Shown here piece by piece: positions 1-12,328 of a stretch of 64,000 nt of DNA. The stretch comes from Solea solea. Taxonomy: Eukaryota; Chordata; Actinopteri; Pleuronectiformes; Soleidae. The position numbers were made by a program, and so were the translations under genes. The notes under the pieces are model-generated. The model searched no databases. It saw nothing but the letters and a program-made list of their open reading frames with translations, and was not told where the DNA came from. The first letter of the stretch is position 1; each line of letters opens with the position of its first letter. Location: positions 25,175,586 through 25,239,585 of the forward strand of contig NC_081143.1 in assembly GCF_958295425.1 (NCBI RefSeq), read 5' to 3'.

Positions 1-201
1 AAAGTCAAGAGCTTTTCATTCCAAACTGTCTTTTTTTCTTTTAAAAGAATCTCCTGTAATTCCTGCATTGAAGATGGAAAGACTCACAGGCTCTTTGGAT
101 AAATCAGGACTAATGGTGTTTTTCCATTACACAGTTCCAGCACTGCTCAGCTTGAATCTACTTGTTTTTTTTAACCTGGTAACTGGTGCTTTTTTTTAAG
201 A

Positions 202-320
202 ATGGCAGAGAGTGTCGTCACTGGAAAAGTGAAAAAGGTCCGACACAAGAATCAAACCAAACAATGCCGTGTAACTGTAGAACGGTTAAAAAGACTTAAA
301 AATCCCAGAAAACTGTCTGG
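202..320 (+). repeat. Interspersed repeat, family shared with 35470-35600
   Basis: The segment with GTCGTCAC, GTCCGAC, AAGAATCAAA, CAATGCCG and TTAAAAAGACTTAAAAATCC closely matches 35490-35600 in the same order. The small reading frames in both copies are therefore repeat-derived, not genes. The 35 kb copy carries an upstream GGTACC-rich arm absent here. Confidence 0.65.
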
Positions 321-442
321 TGTATTCAGAGACAACAACACTGTGCTTTTGGATTTCAAATTTTTGAGGTTCAAAGAGTTTTGTTATGGCTGAAATTGAA
401 TACATTCCCCATAAGTATAATCCGTTCAAAGCCTTTTAGGCA

Positions 443-680
443 GGGATGTCCGATATTGTCCAACACTTTATTTCCGATTCCGATATCAACCGATACTGAT
501 ATATATATTATTTTCCCACAAAACTCATTTTAGGTCACATCACATAAAACATATTGCCTACTTTTATACAAAGATCTTTATATTCTATATTTTTAATTCA
601 TGGGGTTTCATATCTGTAATACTAATGTATGACTATAATGGATGCTGTTGTTCCTGACTGCACTGGAGTCTAAAAGTAAA
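443..680. mobile_element. hAT-like non-autonomous element fragment
   Basis: CAGGGATGTCCGATATTG followed by imperfect CGATA/TATCGG words is the usual end of a common fish hAT family. The far end was not resolved. Confidence 0.4.
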
Positions 681-1729
681 TATGAAGATGAATCAGAGAA
701 ACTGTTTGTGTAAAAGAACACTGCCAAAGCTCAGGGTGTCTCTCAAATCACACTCTGTGGGGAAAAAACACAGACACTTCCTGCAAACCTCAGGTCCAGG
801 CGACCACAAGCTAAAACAAATATTGTTGAAATCACATTTCCAGGCACTGAAAACCTCATACCCTTATTTTTGATTATTATGACTATTATTATTTGTAATT
901 TTTTTGTTACCCCTTTTTATATTTACAACCTGGATTTTGTTATTTTCCTGTTTGGATCAAATCAAACACTGAACTCTTGAACTTGCGTGCGTCAGATGAA
1001 AGTGAATACTTTTACTTTTATTTTACTGGTTGTAAGGTTGAAGATTTACTTCTTTTTTTTTAAGGTTGTCACTTTCTATTTTTGGTGATTGATCGGGTAA
1101 ATCTCACAATTTTACACCATTCATTATTTTATTATTATAAAAAACACGCACATATGCATTGATTTTATTGACTTGTTTATGACAAACAGAGTCAGTGATG
1201 CATTGGACTGAGGACTATGTTCACAGCAGTGTTTATTCCCTCTGTGTTATACACTCCACAGCCTGTACTGCACCCCAAGTGTGTGCCTCTGTGTGTGTGT
1301 GTGATGTAAACCACATGTTTTCACCCACTGCTGTGTGACTGACAGGTGTAGAGTTACCGAAATCCTGCAAAACAAGCAAAACTCCTCTACTGCAATTACT
1401 CCAATCGTGACTAAAATGTAATTTACCAGCAGCGTAAAAGCTAAACCTCAGACCCCCATCTGAGTCTCCCAGACTAACTTCCACTGAAAATCACCTTTTT
1501 TAAGATTGCAAACGTGTTCATTGACTGATTTTTTTTTAAAGGCCACATAGACTGGAAGCTCCAATTAACGCTGCGTTTGTGTGTGTATCTGCGTCATTAC
1601 CTCGTTTATGAAACCCTAAAGTTTCAGAACAAACAGTTCAGCCACTGCTGAGAAAATAGGGTTTTATTGTTTTCCTGGGCTCTGCGTAGCGGATCGGCCC
1701 TTATGTATGTTGATGTTGTCATCAGTATA

Positions 1730-2310
1730 CCTCACCACTCCTCTCACCACCGTAGCGCCTCCTAGTGCGGGCACTAGTCCGGGCACATGCGGTTGCGTAC
1801 ATTCAACCGCAGAAGAAGAAGAATAACTACTCTCGTTGTAGCTGCTGAGATGCAGAGCATCCACCGTGCCAGAGGGGGAGCTGTGTATCTGAGAGCTGGC
1901 CTACCAATTACGTCACTTCCAGGTACCTGGCCAATCACAGGACAGTGGGAAAGCTCTCGTTGGCTGGCCAATCACAACACAGTCCACGTTCTGGGGGTGT
2001 GGTTTTGGTCTGAAACAGCGCGCGCGCGGCAGTTGGTCTAAGTTTGGTGCCAACACACCCTCAGGTTTTAGTTCCTCTGAGTTCACAGTGCACTGACGTA
2101 GATCCATACAAACCAAGAAAGGAATCAAACACAGGGAATAGGACACGTTCCTACCAAAGAAGAAGAGAACGATGCTACAGCTCCCTCGGACACTGGTCTG
2201 GTTCGAGAGGCTCACAGCTGGGTGTCAGCTGGTTCGAGGCTTGGATGACTATCCTGGGCGACGACTTCTTCTGTTGTTGGAATGGTTTTTTTGCTTGGTG
2301 AGCGAAGCTT
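1730..2310. other. CCAAT- and CpG-rich segment, promoter-like or repeat-derived
   Basis: Two CCAATCAC boxes (near 1930 and 1970), a (GC)n run (2018-2026) and TGACGTA (2094) sit in GC-rich DNA. The AGAAGAAGAAGAA stretch next to a GCGCC-containing block at 1740-1825 also resembles the TTCTTCTTC/GCGCCATC block at 18580-18890, which points to repeat origin. Overlapping short frames on both strands are not convincing as genes. No gene can be attached to it. Confidence 0.3.
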
Positions 2311-3601
2311 AGTCCGTGCTACTGATAAAAGCCTTCTCTACACTGACCATTATTCATTATAATGATTATATCTACTGCCGTAAGACAGTAAAAATACTAA
2401 ATTAATCTTAAATGGTGATAATGTGAGGACACTGCATTGGCACAAAGGTAAATGATGGTCATGAGGGCAGCTCCTTCCACGTTGATCACACACTGAGGTT
2501 CTGTTCTCATCTTTCAAGGTCTGGTTGGGACATTTTGTCCTCACAACAGAAATGTACGCTCCCACCTCACACACACACACGGATTTCATTGCCATTCTTT
2601 GCAGGGTTTTTACTCTATTTTCTCTTTTCACCTCTTAGAGGCGTCAGGCTGGCTCACCGAGCAAGAGCCGGCCAACAGGAAACAAAACAAGTAGCACAGA
2701 GCCAGGACACAGCCCAGAGTGAAGGGAGGACAGACCGAGAGATTGATGTTTAGACCTCAAGACAGAGACAAGGACGTGGACGGAGGGTTAAGAGCGAGAG
2801 ATCATGGGAACATTTGGGAGAGGAGCTGTAAACACAGGCAAAAGAACGACACAGAATATAAAGGACTTCATTTCTAGACGAGACAACAGTGACATATTTA
2901 GTTCTAAACAACCCATGACATCATCTAAGTCCATTAGTGGGAGGAAGCTGGTGTAGTTTTCTGTTTCTCGGCTCACTGCCCCTGCACTCAAGTGCAGCTG
3001 GAACAAATATCTTCACTAGACAGTTTAAACTGTAACAGCCATCTCTTTATAATGGTTCAAACAAAAAAACAAAGCTGGCTTCGAGCCAAAGCTACTGAAA
3101 ATAAATGAGTGACTATAGATCACAGAGCTCTGCTTCTTCACATGGAAATCCCCCCTCGGTGGATCATAAACTTTAATAATATTGCTGTAAGACCTGGGGC
3201 ATGTTTTTATATTGTCTTTAAGGGATCTTTAGCTTGTTAGAAGAAGTCGTGCTTGCTTCCGTTTCACAGGTTTATGTGTCCGGCTATAGGTGTATACACC
3301 TGTAAAAGTCTTTAATGCTTCTTCAGACTCGGGACCAAAACATCCTGCTGTACAGTGAACTCCAGTAAGCCATTATTCATTTGGTTATTTACAGCTGCCA
3401 TTTTTCCTACTGTGACCTGTCAAAATGGTCTTTTACTGGAAGTTGTTGGGTCCACAGGCCGACAGTCGGGACCAGCAGGGATCCAAAAATCACAAGGCTA
3501 AAGGCGGAGTCAACAAAAACAACAAGGCCGACACGCTGTTGGGTGAATTCATAGATGAGGTGGCAGAGACTGGGTAATTGTCACAGGTGTCGCAGGTGAG
3601 A

Positions 3602-4182
3602 TTAACCCTTAGAACCTTTTTCCATTACTATGTTTAAACATACAGAGGCTACAAGAATGTGCAAGATAGAGTGTCTTATTTCCTTTTTTTCAGCACAACC
3701 TATAGGCCAGAGGTGTCAAACTCAATTAAAAATCAGATGCTGAGCCCCCTCCCTGTCCACATTTCATGTGTTTATTTATTTTACTGGCGAGGCATCTTGG
3801 TAAGTGTGGAAGACATATTATCTCGTGGGCAGAATAATGAGCAAAAAGTGCTAAAAAGTGTTTAAAATCAGATTGAATTTGTGAAATTTGGAAATATGTC
3901 ACAGTTCAAAGTTCACTTGGCTCGTTTTTTAAAAACAAAAAGGAAAGAATAACGCTCTATTTTAGTGACTTATGCAGAACTATCGCTACTTTATATCACT
4001 GCTAAAAATGGAATATAAAATAAGCTAAACTTTGACTCAACAACACATAAGAAAAGAAAAAAAAACACATTTTTTAAAAGACTGAATATGCAACCTATAA
4101 ACACAAACCATACAAGGAGTTGTGTATTATTCATGGGTTCACCTGCTGCACAGATCCATGCCGCGTGAGCACTAAGGGTTAA
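3602..4182. mobile_element. piggyBac-like MITE, complete copy with TTAA ends
   Basis: The element is bounded by TTAA at 3602-3605 and 4179-4182. Its ends read CCCTTAG inward from the left and CTAAGGG at the right, so a perfect 13-base inverted repeat GATTAACCCTTAG includes the target site. TTAA duplication with CCCT-initial termini is the signature of the piggyBac superfamily. There is no transposase. An insertion beginning near 3711 (AGGTGTCAAACTC, itself hAT-like) interrupts it. Partial copies are at 13729, 33199 and 62526. Confidence 0.75.
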
Positions 4183-4431
4183 TCCAGACAGGACAAGTCC
4201 TCAAGACTGTACCCCCATGATAGTTTTATTTCCCATTGCTTTCTTTTTTAATTTCCAACACTTTTTGTTTTTGAATTGTTTCGATTTAAAACTGCTATTG
4301 CAAATTATAGGGTCCTCTAATATAAGAAGTGAAAGATTCCCGTCTATGTAAGAGTTAGGTTTCAGAATTATAGAGCTGAATAAACTTGGTAGTTCTGTAC
4401 TCCAGATTTATCGTAGCATGGTCAGTAATAA

Positions 4432-4455
4432 CTCTCTCTCTCTCTCTCTCTCTCT
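4432..4455. repeat. (CT)n microsatellite
   Basis: An uninterrupted CT dinucleotide run of about twelve units. Confidence 0.95.
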
Positions 4456-5549
4456 GTGGCTCTTTGGTAAAAAAAACAATCTAGGGGGAAAAAATACTGC
4501 ACTTGGTCGGCCTTTGTGATGTCTGCAGGGAAAATAATCCAGATTAGAGGCAAGTTTTATGGTCCTCAGCTACACATAGGATTTACTCATGTTTGGATTT
4601 CTTCTCGGTCTCTTTTTTACCCCTTTGTTTTTGAATTAAAATTCAAAAGCCGTACAATCATTGCTTGTGTTGCTTCCAACGAGTCTTTGCTAAACTTGAA
4701 TTTAGACACACCCCCTTTTCATAAGGCTCCATTAATCAATATAAACATAAATGTGGATAATATTGTCTTCCATATGGAAGCTAATCCTCTGATCATGCAT
4801 GCATTTGTGGCTTTTTTGCCGTTATTTTATTAAGCAAGTCATTGTGTTTTGCTGCTTTGACTTAAGTCTAAAAATTGTAACAGGGTTAAAACTCTACAGC
4901 CCAAATAAGTTTTGGACCAATGCCCTTTCTTTCTATGTTCACTTTCTGAAGCTTCCTTCACAGCAGGGGTTAAGTCTAATAAACAAATGTCAGATATATG
5001 AAGTGAAACGAACAAACAAGGCCATGTGTCAGAGCATAAGTGGCTGCAAAGGTTGTCCCAGATTAGATTAGAACCTCTGAACGATTCACAGCAAGCGAGT
5101 GTTCTGCCAATCGTGCTCCAAGAACTCCTAGATATTCTTCTCCTTAAAGAATGTCCAGACATTTTCTGGAGATCATGTCTGAAATAAGTTCTATCATTTT
5201 CTTTCTCTCCCTACTTCTTAAAAGTGAATATTTTCTGGTTTCTTTCCTCTGTGATAATGAACTAAATGTCTTTGGTTTATGGGCAAAAACAAGGCATTTG
5301 AGGACAATGTCATTTTGAGGTTTTGGGAAACAACCATCCACATTTAAAACTATTTTCTTACATTACATAAACCCCAAAACAATGCCTAATCTAGTCATTC
5401 CCAGAAACTGGGTCAGGAGGCAGAGATGGGTTGTGAAAGATTTTATTAGGGTTGCCAAATAAATGAGCAGCTTTTTACTCAACATTTATGTGTATTTGGA
5501 TAAGTGAAAATTTGATTCATGTATAAAATACACACACACACATAGATGT

Positions 5550-5974
5550 TTTATTAGGTCTACTGGTTCAGCTGCTTCGTTAACACAAATATATAATCAT
5601 CTGAGAGATTATGGCACATATTTATGTTCAGGATGACCTGCTGAAGTTCAAACTGAAGAACAGAAGCAGAAGAAAAGTGGCTTAAGTGAATTACATTGTT
5701 GTTGGTGCCAGATGGGTTGGTCAGAGTATTTCACAAAGTGCTGCTCTACTGGGATTTTCACACACAACCATAACCAATGTTGAAAGAGAATAGTCCAAAC
5801 TAGACAAATGACCCATTGTACAGTAGTTCTCAGGGAGAAAAAGCCTGGTTGATGCCAGAGGTCAGAAGAGAATGAGCAGACTAATTTACCAACTGAAATA
5901 GGTTTGCAGAAGAACACACTCTGTGCCTCTTCTAATGCTTTATTAAGTGTAGTGTGTACCTAATAAAGTGGCCA
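5550..5974 (+). mobile_element. Tc1/mariner-like element, internally deleted
   Basis: The inverted ends TTTATTAGGT (5550) and ACCTAATAAAGTGGCC (to 5974) belong to a widespread fish Tc1 family. Between them lie decayed pieces of the element, including TTGTTGGTGCCAGATGGG, ACTGGGATTTTCACACACAA and GATGCCAGAGGTCAGA. Most of the transposase is missing, so it is inactive. Confidence 0.75.
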
Positions 5975-6269
5975 AAGAGCGTATGTGTATACATGTGTAA
6001 TAACAAATGCATTCAATTAAGTTTTGAATCATTTATCAAACATATATATCTTGGAATTGGCTCATTTCAATGTAATATTAGGAGTAATGTTATAGTATAG
6101 CCAAAAATGCTCTTGTCACAATCTATATGATGAAATGGGTCATAGTGGTACATTGTAGGAATGAGCATTCAAAGCAAAAAGAGTGAGTATGTATGCATAC
6201 AGGGGGAGAGGAGCAGCTAACAAGATGCATTCAAGACCCTCGTAAATATCATCACTTCTGTGGGATCTA

Positions 6270-6500
6270 CAGAAGGCTAGTGCTGTTGCCCCACAGCAAG
6301 GAGGTCTTTGGTTCGAACCCTGGTTCGACTGAGGGCCTTTCAAGTTCTCGCTGTTGTGTGCGTGTGGGATCTCTCCAGGTAATCTGGCTTCCTCCCACAG
6401 TCCAGATTAATTAAGATTAATAAAATACTCTGAATTGACTGTTTAGGCTCCAGCTCCCCTCAACCCTCACGTGGAGGTCAATGACTGAGTAATAGTCACA
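6270..6500 (+). repeat. Common fish interspersed repeat (class undetermined)
   Basis: Contains GGTTCGAACCCTGGTTCGACT and GGCTTCCTCCCACAGTCCAGA, the body of a very abundant teleost repeat whose 3' part ends in (ATGG)n. Other pieces lie at 6976-7075, 10856-10990, 21224-21455, 24787-24995, 29600-29830, 32905-33000, 48785-48890, 54733-54777 and 58480-58560. Confidence 0.65.
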
Positions 6501-6544
6501 TGAACAGATCATCGATCCATTGTCTAGCGATGTAACCTCCACAT

Positions 6545-6975
6545 TTTCATTTAAGCATTTAGCAGACACTTTTATCCAAAGCGACTTACAAAAGAGGATA
6601 AAAGTGGATCCAAGTGTGGAAGGAGATCGCGCAGGGGAGGGATTAAGGTATGTGCTCGGACAGAAGATGCTCTTGGACGAGTTGGGTCTTCAAGAGCTTC
6701 TTGAAGATAGACAGGGACGCCCCCTGTTCTGGTAGCGCTCCGTAGGACACATGAAAAGAGTCTGGATTGTCTTGTGCAGGGTGTTGGCACCGCCAGACGA
6801 CAATCCTTTGATGAACGGAGTAGTCGAGGGGCAATATAAGCCTTTATGAGAGTATTTAAGTAGGTGGGAGCAGACCCATGGAGCACTTTGAAGGCTCGCA
6901 TCAGTGATTTGAATTTGATGCGGGCGGCTAACGGTCGCCAGTGGAGCTCACTGAACAGAGGAGTGACATGTGCCC
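6545..6975 (-). mobile_element. L2-like LINE, 3' end of reverse transcriptase ORF and tail
   Basis: The - strand encodes the C-terminal part of an L2-type reverse transcriptase (LHWRPLAARIKFKSLM, HGSAPTYLN, PRLLRSSKD, VPTPCTRQSRLFS), followed by the typical tail CGCTTTGGATAAAAGTGTCTGCTAAATG near 6590-6550. It is 5'-truncated; the frame upstream of 6975 belongs to a different repeat fused to it, so the longer open frame to 7063 is chimeric. Confidence 0.85.
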
Positions 6976-7329
6976 TTTTAGGCTGCACCACATGAGGGTT
7001 GTGGGTCAGCTGATGCCAATCCCAGCTGACATAGGGCGAAAGGCGGGGTTGCCTGTCTGTCACAGGGTCAACATACTTCTTCCAGGGTCTTCTTCTTCCT
7101 CTCCCTTATCCTCTTCTTATCATCCTTTAACAACATATATGAACCTTCACTGAACCCATCAATTAATTGAGAAAATACAGGGAAGAATAGACAATGGAAA
7201 TACTCATGAGATGCAGCCCTATACTCTTAATTAACCTAATTAGTGATGGAGTCCAAAGGAGGGATGAGAGAAGGATGAGAAGGAACAGGGAAGATCTCAT
7301 GAGAAGTGAGGAGATGGGGACATTACAGG

Positions 7330-7540
7330 GGGAGTGAGTGAGACTTTTGATGTTCTTCAAGAGTGTGTGTGATCAGTGTGTGAAGACAGAGAGAGGGAGA
7401 GAGGGAGGGAGAGAGAGAGAGCGTGCCTGGAGAGAGCAAGAGAGCAAGAGAGGTTTCTCCTCAGTAGTTTTCTCCTCCTTTCTTCCTGACACCAGCAGTC
7501 TGTTCTTCCTCTTCTGCTGTGGTGTGTGAAACTGCACCAG
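7330..7540 (+). other. Probable 5' non-coding exon of the c1qtnf gene
   Basis: A strong splice donor (CAG followed by GTAAGA) lies at 7540/7541, and CpG-rich DNA begins about 100 bases downstream, as expected near a fish promoter. The next plausible acceptor on this strand is at 14560, just before the c1qtnf start codon. Joined to that exon, the upstream sequence is open in the start-codon frame only back to a TGA in the 7480s and has no ATG between, so 14573 would remain the start. The exon's 5' end is a guess: I see no TATA box, and the region holds a GA-rich tract. Linking this donor to c1qtnf is inference; an RNA read across 7540-14561 would settle it. Confidence 0.45.
7383..7452. repeat. 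GA-rich simple repeat
   Basis: An impure GAGA/GAGG run that lies in the probable 5' non-coding exon of c1qtnf. A second GA-rich run is at 7604-7650. Confidence 0.85.
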
Positions 7541-7649
7541 GTAAGAAAAAGCGACCTCCACCACCTTATGACAATCTGTCTCGCGGCTCTGCGTCAATGA
7601 CACACAGAGAGGGAGAGAGAGATAGAGAGAGATAGAGAGGGGGAGAGAG

Positions 7650-8012
7650 AAGACAAGAAAACACCCGGCGGCGGCGCGTTTGTGTGCCTGCAGAGACGTG
7701 CAGCGCACAAGAAGTTATTCACAAGTCGCCAACTCAGCAGCAGCACTTTTTTGTGTTATATCACATTGCCGCGCGTGCACGCTGCCTGTCGCGCGTTCAC
7801 TGACACGTATGTGGACGTGCACGTTGCTTATGTGCGCGTGTGTGGGTGTTTGCGCGTTGCGTGCTTTAATGCTGCAAAAGGGTGCGTTCATGGTTCATCC
7901 GGGCTGCAGCTGCCAAAACTGATGCTCTGGCGTTGTAGACGTGGCTTCTCTCAGATGATTTCATTATGACTGCTGCACGTGCGTGTGTGTGTGCGCGCGC
8001 GCGCGCGCGCTT
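7650..8012. promoter_or_regulatory. CpG-rich segment at the probable c1qtnf promoter, with a (GC)n run
   Basis: This stretch is much richer in CG dinucleotides than its surroundings (for example GGCGGCGGCGCG near 7670 and repeated GCGCG and GTGCACG words). It ends in a TG run that passes into an uninterrupted alternating GC run at about 7992-8010. Small reading frames across it are low in information and look like by-products of base composition. Its place just inside the first intron after the strong donor at 7540 suggests an unmethylated promoter-proximal island. That role is inferred from composition only. Confidence 0.4.
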
Positions 8013-8097
8013 CATCATCTGCATGTTGACCATCATGACCACCGTCTTTGGGCTGATGATGAGATAAAATTAGTCTGGGATGTAAAAGTTTTCATGC

Positions 8098-8200
8098 AGT
8101 GGTTCTCAAATGGGGGTTTGTGGGACCCATGTGGTGCACCCATGAAAAATTTTCATATCCATGCAACAAAACAAAAGTTATCATGATGCATACATATATG
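8098..8200. mobile_element. hAT-like element end
   Basis: CAGTGGTTCTCAAATGGGGG is a typical terminus of fish hAT elements (CAGTGGTTCTCAAAC family). The opposite end was not found. Confidence 0.35.
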
Positions 8201-10195
8201 CCTATGGCTTAAAGGCTGTAACTTGTAACTTCTAACCGTAAAATCGCATTAGAGTTCAAATTATACAGCCTAGAAGCATTTTTGACCATCTGAGGTGTGC
8301 TCCGAGTGCAGCTTTGTCTTAGATTCACTTTGAATGTCTTCTTGTCCCGTTAGAAAAAACGGATATTGATGTTAAATGTTGTTCTGCTGTAAAAAAAATC
8401 CTGTGTGTGTGTGTATGTTGTGGGGCTCTAGGTCTGTTTACAAAAAAGTGACAGTGAATTGTAAACAATTTAAAAAAAAATAGTAACTAGCAGCCCACAA
8501 GTGTTAGGTCTGAAATTGTGTATTTTACATCACAAGGACATTTCTATGAAGTTAAAAGTATTAAACCAAGAAAAGAAAAAAAGCACTGTATCGGTCTTGG
8601 AGTATCAAGACTTTGACCACATTGTCTCCTGTTTTGCAGAGTGGATCAGGTTGAATTATGATTTTATTATGATATCTTATTACGACCGCACGTAGAATTG
8701 TAACGTGACTTCACGTTAGCTTCTCCCGCTAACCTGAAGCTGCTGCCAACTAATAATCACCATGGCAACTGCCGATATGGGCGACACATCGACCGAACTC
8801 GAACCTTCTCCCACTCGGTATTAGTATATTTGGGTTTGTTGTGAGTTTTGCCGACAATGCGAACGTAGCACAGGACAACGTGCGCTAAAGTGATAACTAG
8901 CGCTATACAGGTGTGTTTGTAGCGTCAGACATGTGACGATGATTTAATCATTTAATTAGCATACTGGAACCACAGTACAGAATCCCAAGCAAGTCACATC
9001 TTACTACAAAGCTGTTTCCTTCCATGTATGATCATGTTATTGGAGGTCAGAGGTCAGATTTAGTGGCCATAAAAACATATTTCTGGACCTTCAGAGCAAC
9101 ACAGCGCACTTTGTTTTCAATTGACTGGTTATTGTTAGATTCATATTCTAAATAAATGATTTAAATTTGACAATAAGGCCTTAGTGTGCTACGCTGCAGA
9201 CAAATGATTGACATTATATCAGTCATCCCACCATGTAGATAATAGAAATGGGAATTGAAAAAATGAAATCTAAACCAGACAGGTCTAAAAATGGCAAACC
9301 CATCTCTGCCAAAAGAGAGAAAAACATTTGGAATTCAGGAACTTCTGTTGTCAATGATCTTTGAGGAAGAACAATTGTCAAGAACCTTGTCTAATCTGCT
9401 GCAACGTCTCTTCTGTTTTCCTTTTTATTATTATTCTCGCACAGCTGAGGCTGTATTTCTTTGACAACATTGGTATTTTGAATTTCAAAATTCTGTCATT
9501 TGCTTCATTGACCCCCATTAAATAATTTCCTCGGTGCAAGCTTTGTGCCACACATTAAAGCCAAAGAGGACTTGTTTGCTAAAGCATGGCAGAACAGTAA
9601 ATAAGTGAACTCCTTCATAGGTTCATGCAGCATATGTTGCACATCCGCCGTGTGTGATGTTAAAGCAAAGCAAACGCTGTGTCTAAGCATGTTTGACAGA
9701 TGTCTGAGAAAGCAGGGTGTCAGCATGCTGCGTTCGGAGTTGATAAGGGGAGAAGCTGTGAGCCAAATATTTCATGACGTGGTGTATCAGCAGATGTTGT
9801 GTGCTAGAGTTCCTTTGGCGACGAGCAGCAGATGATATTAGTGTCCTTTCCCTTTATGCTCGACAAAAACTATAGAAAATACTTGACGCAGCCCAGGAAC
9901 TCACACGACAGCTGAGAGAAATGTGATTAACCCACTTTAAACTGTCTTAACACACAGCAATACAGGGAGCTAAATGCAGATGTCAACATGCTGCTATAGC
10001 TTAATCATAGACATGCACTGCAGTGTGGACGTTATGTAGAAATCATCTGTGCATGTGATGGAGGGAGGAATGCACAGTGCTTGTAGGGGGTGTGGCCTTA
10101 AAAGAGCCCTGTAGTAAGTACTACAGTTTTTGCATCAAATTTAAAAAAAAAAAAAAAACAAGATTATGCTACATTAGATTATTTACCAGCTTTAT
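8201..10195. other. c1qtnf intron 1, left part, no feature recognised
   Basis: AT-rich non-coding DNA. Short frames lack any recognisable protein features. A poly-A tract is at 10141-10158. Confidence 0.6.
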
Positions 10196-10620
10196 TTAAC
10201 CCTTTAACACGGAGCGTATCACTGACGACGCGTTTGCACAAGGACGTTTTTGCATCACCGCAGTTACACGGTTGTACGTTGCACGTCAAAGCCATTGTGT
10301 GGTTATTACGGTAATTTCACTCGCGCTGTTTCAGGAAGCTGGAGATTTAGTGTTTTTGTTGACAGAGAAGAGAACACCTTTCCATTTTTTGGCCTGTTTT
10401 TGCACATTGAGAGACTCAAAAAATCATGTTTTATACTGTTCAAATTTCAAATTTTGTACAACTGCAGTGTTTCCTTAAATAAACTTGTTTTTCTTCATTT
10501 TAAATTGTTAAAACCGTGTTTTAACATGCGGTAAATTGTGAATAACTGCCAGATGTTGGAAGTTATTCTGGAAAAATGGGCAAAAGCACTTAGTTACAGG
10601 ACATGTTCTGGTCCTGTTTT
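10196..10620. repeat. Interspersed repeat, TTAA-flanked family 2
   Basis: Starts TTAA then CCCTTTAACACGGAGCGTAT. It shares blocks in the same order with 14937-15309 and with 33093-33770: the ACACSRNNCGTATC start, a GCTG...GAAGCTG block, AAATAAA/CTTGTTTT and AACTGCCAGAT plus GGCAAAAGCAC. The TTAA start suggests a piggyBac-like MITE, but matching right termini are not clear. Confidence 0.55.
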
Positions 10621-10701
10621 TTGTTTTTTTTTTAAAAAAAGAGTCCAGTTTATTCCTGTTAATTCTCATAAATTCCTGTATATTCCCATGGAATGTTTCC
10701 C

Positions 10702-10734
10702 AAGAGGGCTAAATGTTTACCATTTAGCCCTCTT
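10702..10734. repeat. Perfect 14-bp hairpin
   Basis: AAGAGGGCTAAATG and its exact reverse complement are separated by five bases. It follows the family-2 repeat by about 80 bases. No U-tract or gene end is nearby, so it is not a terminator; it may be the centre of a foldback element. Confidence 0.8.
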
Positions 10735-12328
10735 CTATCAATTGCGTACAGAGGCATTTTCGATCCAAGTCTGTTGGTCACGCCTCTTGAAAGTGGGAGG
10801 TGACTGCACCCGTTTCAGACTCATAATCTCAAATGAGATGCTTATTGGCTTTAGTCAGGCTTTCAGGGGTTGACACTGGTGCCTCACAACAAGAATCCCA
10901 GGTCAGGGATTCAAACATCCTTCCACAGGCAGGAGACATGCAGATTGGAGTCAACTGGGTTAATTGGAGACTCTTAAGCCAACACAACCAATCCGTAGCA
11001 TCCTCATTTTTGGAACCCCTCCGTTAGGGACCTAGTACAGTGGTGCAGCACCTTCTTCTGTGCTCTTCCTCTTTTCCTCCTGCCCTGCAGCTCCATCTTC
11101 AGCTTCCTGTGTCCAGTGGAACCTTCCCTTTCACTTTTGCTGCGATCCGTCTGTCAGTCGTCACCCCTGACACTTGTCTCCACCCACTCCACCCCTGCCA
11201 GAAATAACACAAAACATGCAATTATTAAATTCACTGACAGACAGACGGTCCAGGACTGTTTTGATGGAATGTTGACAGTGAGGCCGTCTCTTGTTGCAGT
11301 TTGTGAAAACTCAACAGCAATACTAGGATTATTATTAAAAAAAAAAAAATGACTGGGAAAAATAAATCAGGAACAATTTATGTAACATGTTGCAGAAATA
11401 TATCCTCTGACATTTGGCTGGCTTTGACAGCAAAGCCGTTTGGGATTATAACTCGTATTATAATGTTTTATTATCAGTAGCTGGATAGAAATATGCAGGC
11501 AGAGGTTGAGCCCATTTCATTTTTTTTTTTCCTCAGAGTCGTGCTTCATCCATCATCTCAGATGTTAACATTCATCCATCACTGTAAAAGCCCCCGGGAC
11601 ATTTCTCGTTCATCACTTTTCTCTCCACTGTTCTCTTTGCGGCCGTTTGATTTTGTTTTTTCTTCACATTATTGTGTTTCACACGATTGGTGTGAGAATG
11701 TGTGGAATTTCGAGGCTTGAAGTGAGGAAAGTCCTGTGCTCTTTTTTGGAGGTGTCGTTTATTTTTTTATGACAGCCTACATTTGGGGACAAATAGCAGT
11801 GTATCAGTTAATTGGGGTTGGCTGGTCGGAGTTATGGTCAGCGTTTATGTCATGGCAGAATCAGACGACACCAATTTCCTGTGTCGGACCCGAATGTGAA
11901 CTTCGGGAACGATGAACGATGATGTGTTGAGAATTTCTTTCTCTTTTCCTGCCGAGTTCGACATCTCCTGCTATACATGCTATAATAGGCGCCACGTAAC
12001 ATACAGATATACGACGGAATAATGACCCCGAAAAACGTTTTGTTGAGTTTCTGGCAACAGTACCTCTGCTTCTTTGACATCTCCTCATGGGACTACAACG
12101 ACAAAGTCTCAAAAACAAAAACGCTGGCGAGAAATAGCTCTTCAGAAACCCATTGTGTAATGACTGCCAACTCTTTGCCCCGCCTCCCTGATGACCTATG
12201 AACTCAAGCAGTGTTGTGAATGGTGATGGGTCAGGGTCATACTTGTTGTGTTGCCAGTTTCCCCTCGAACAAGACAAGGCAAGAATCCGATGCCACTCTG
12301 ATTGATAATCTGACATGGTGACCATCAT

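Noticed and set aside
6976..7063. N-terminal part of the 163-codon L2 frame
   Set aside because: This part is a different interspersed repeat read in frame by chance; it is not LINE protein.
7680..7969. Overlapping frames of 80-95 codons
   Set aside because: Frames in CpG-rich DNA with Cys/Ala/Arg-biased composition, no start context and no homology recognised.
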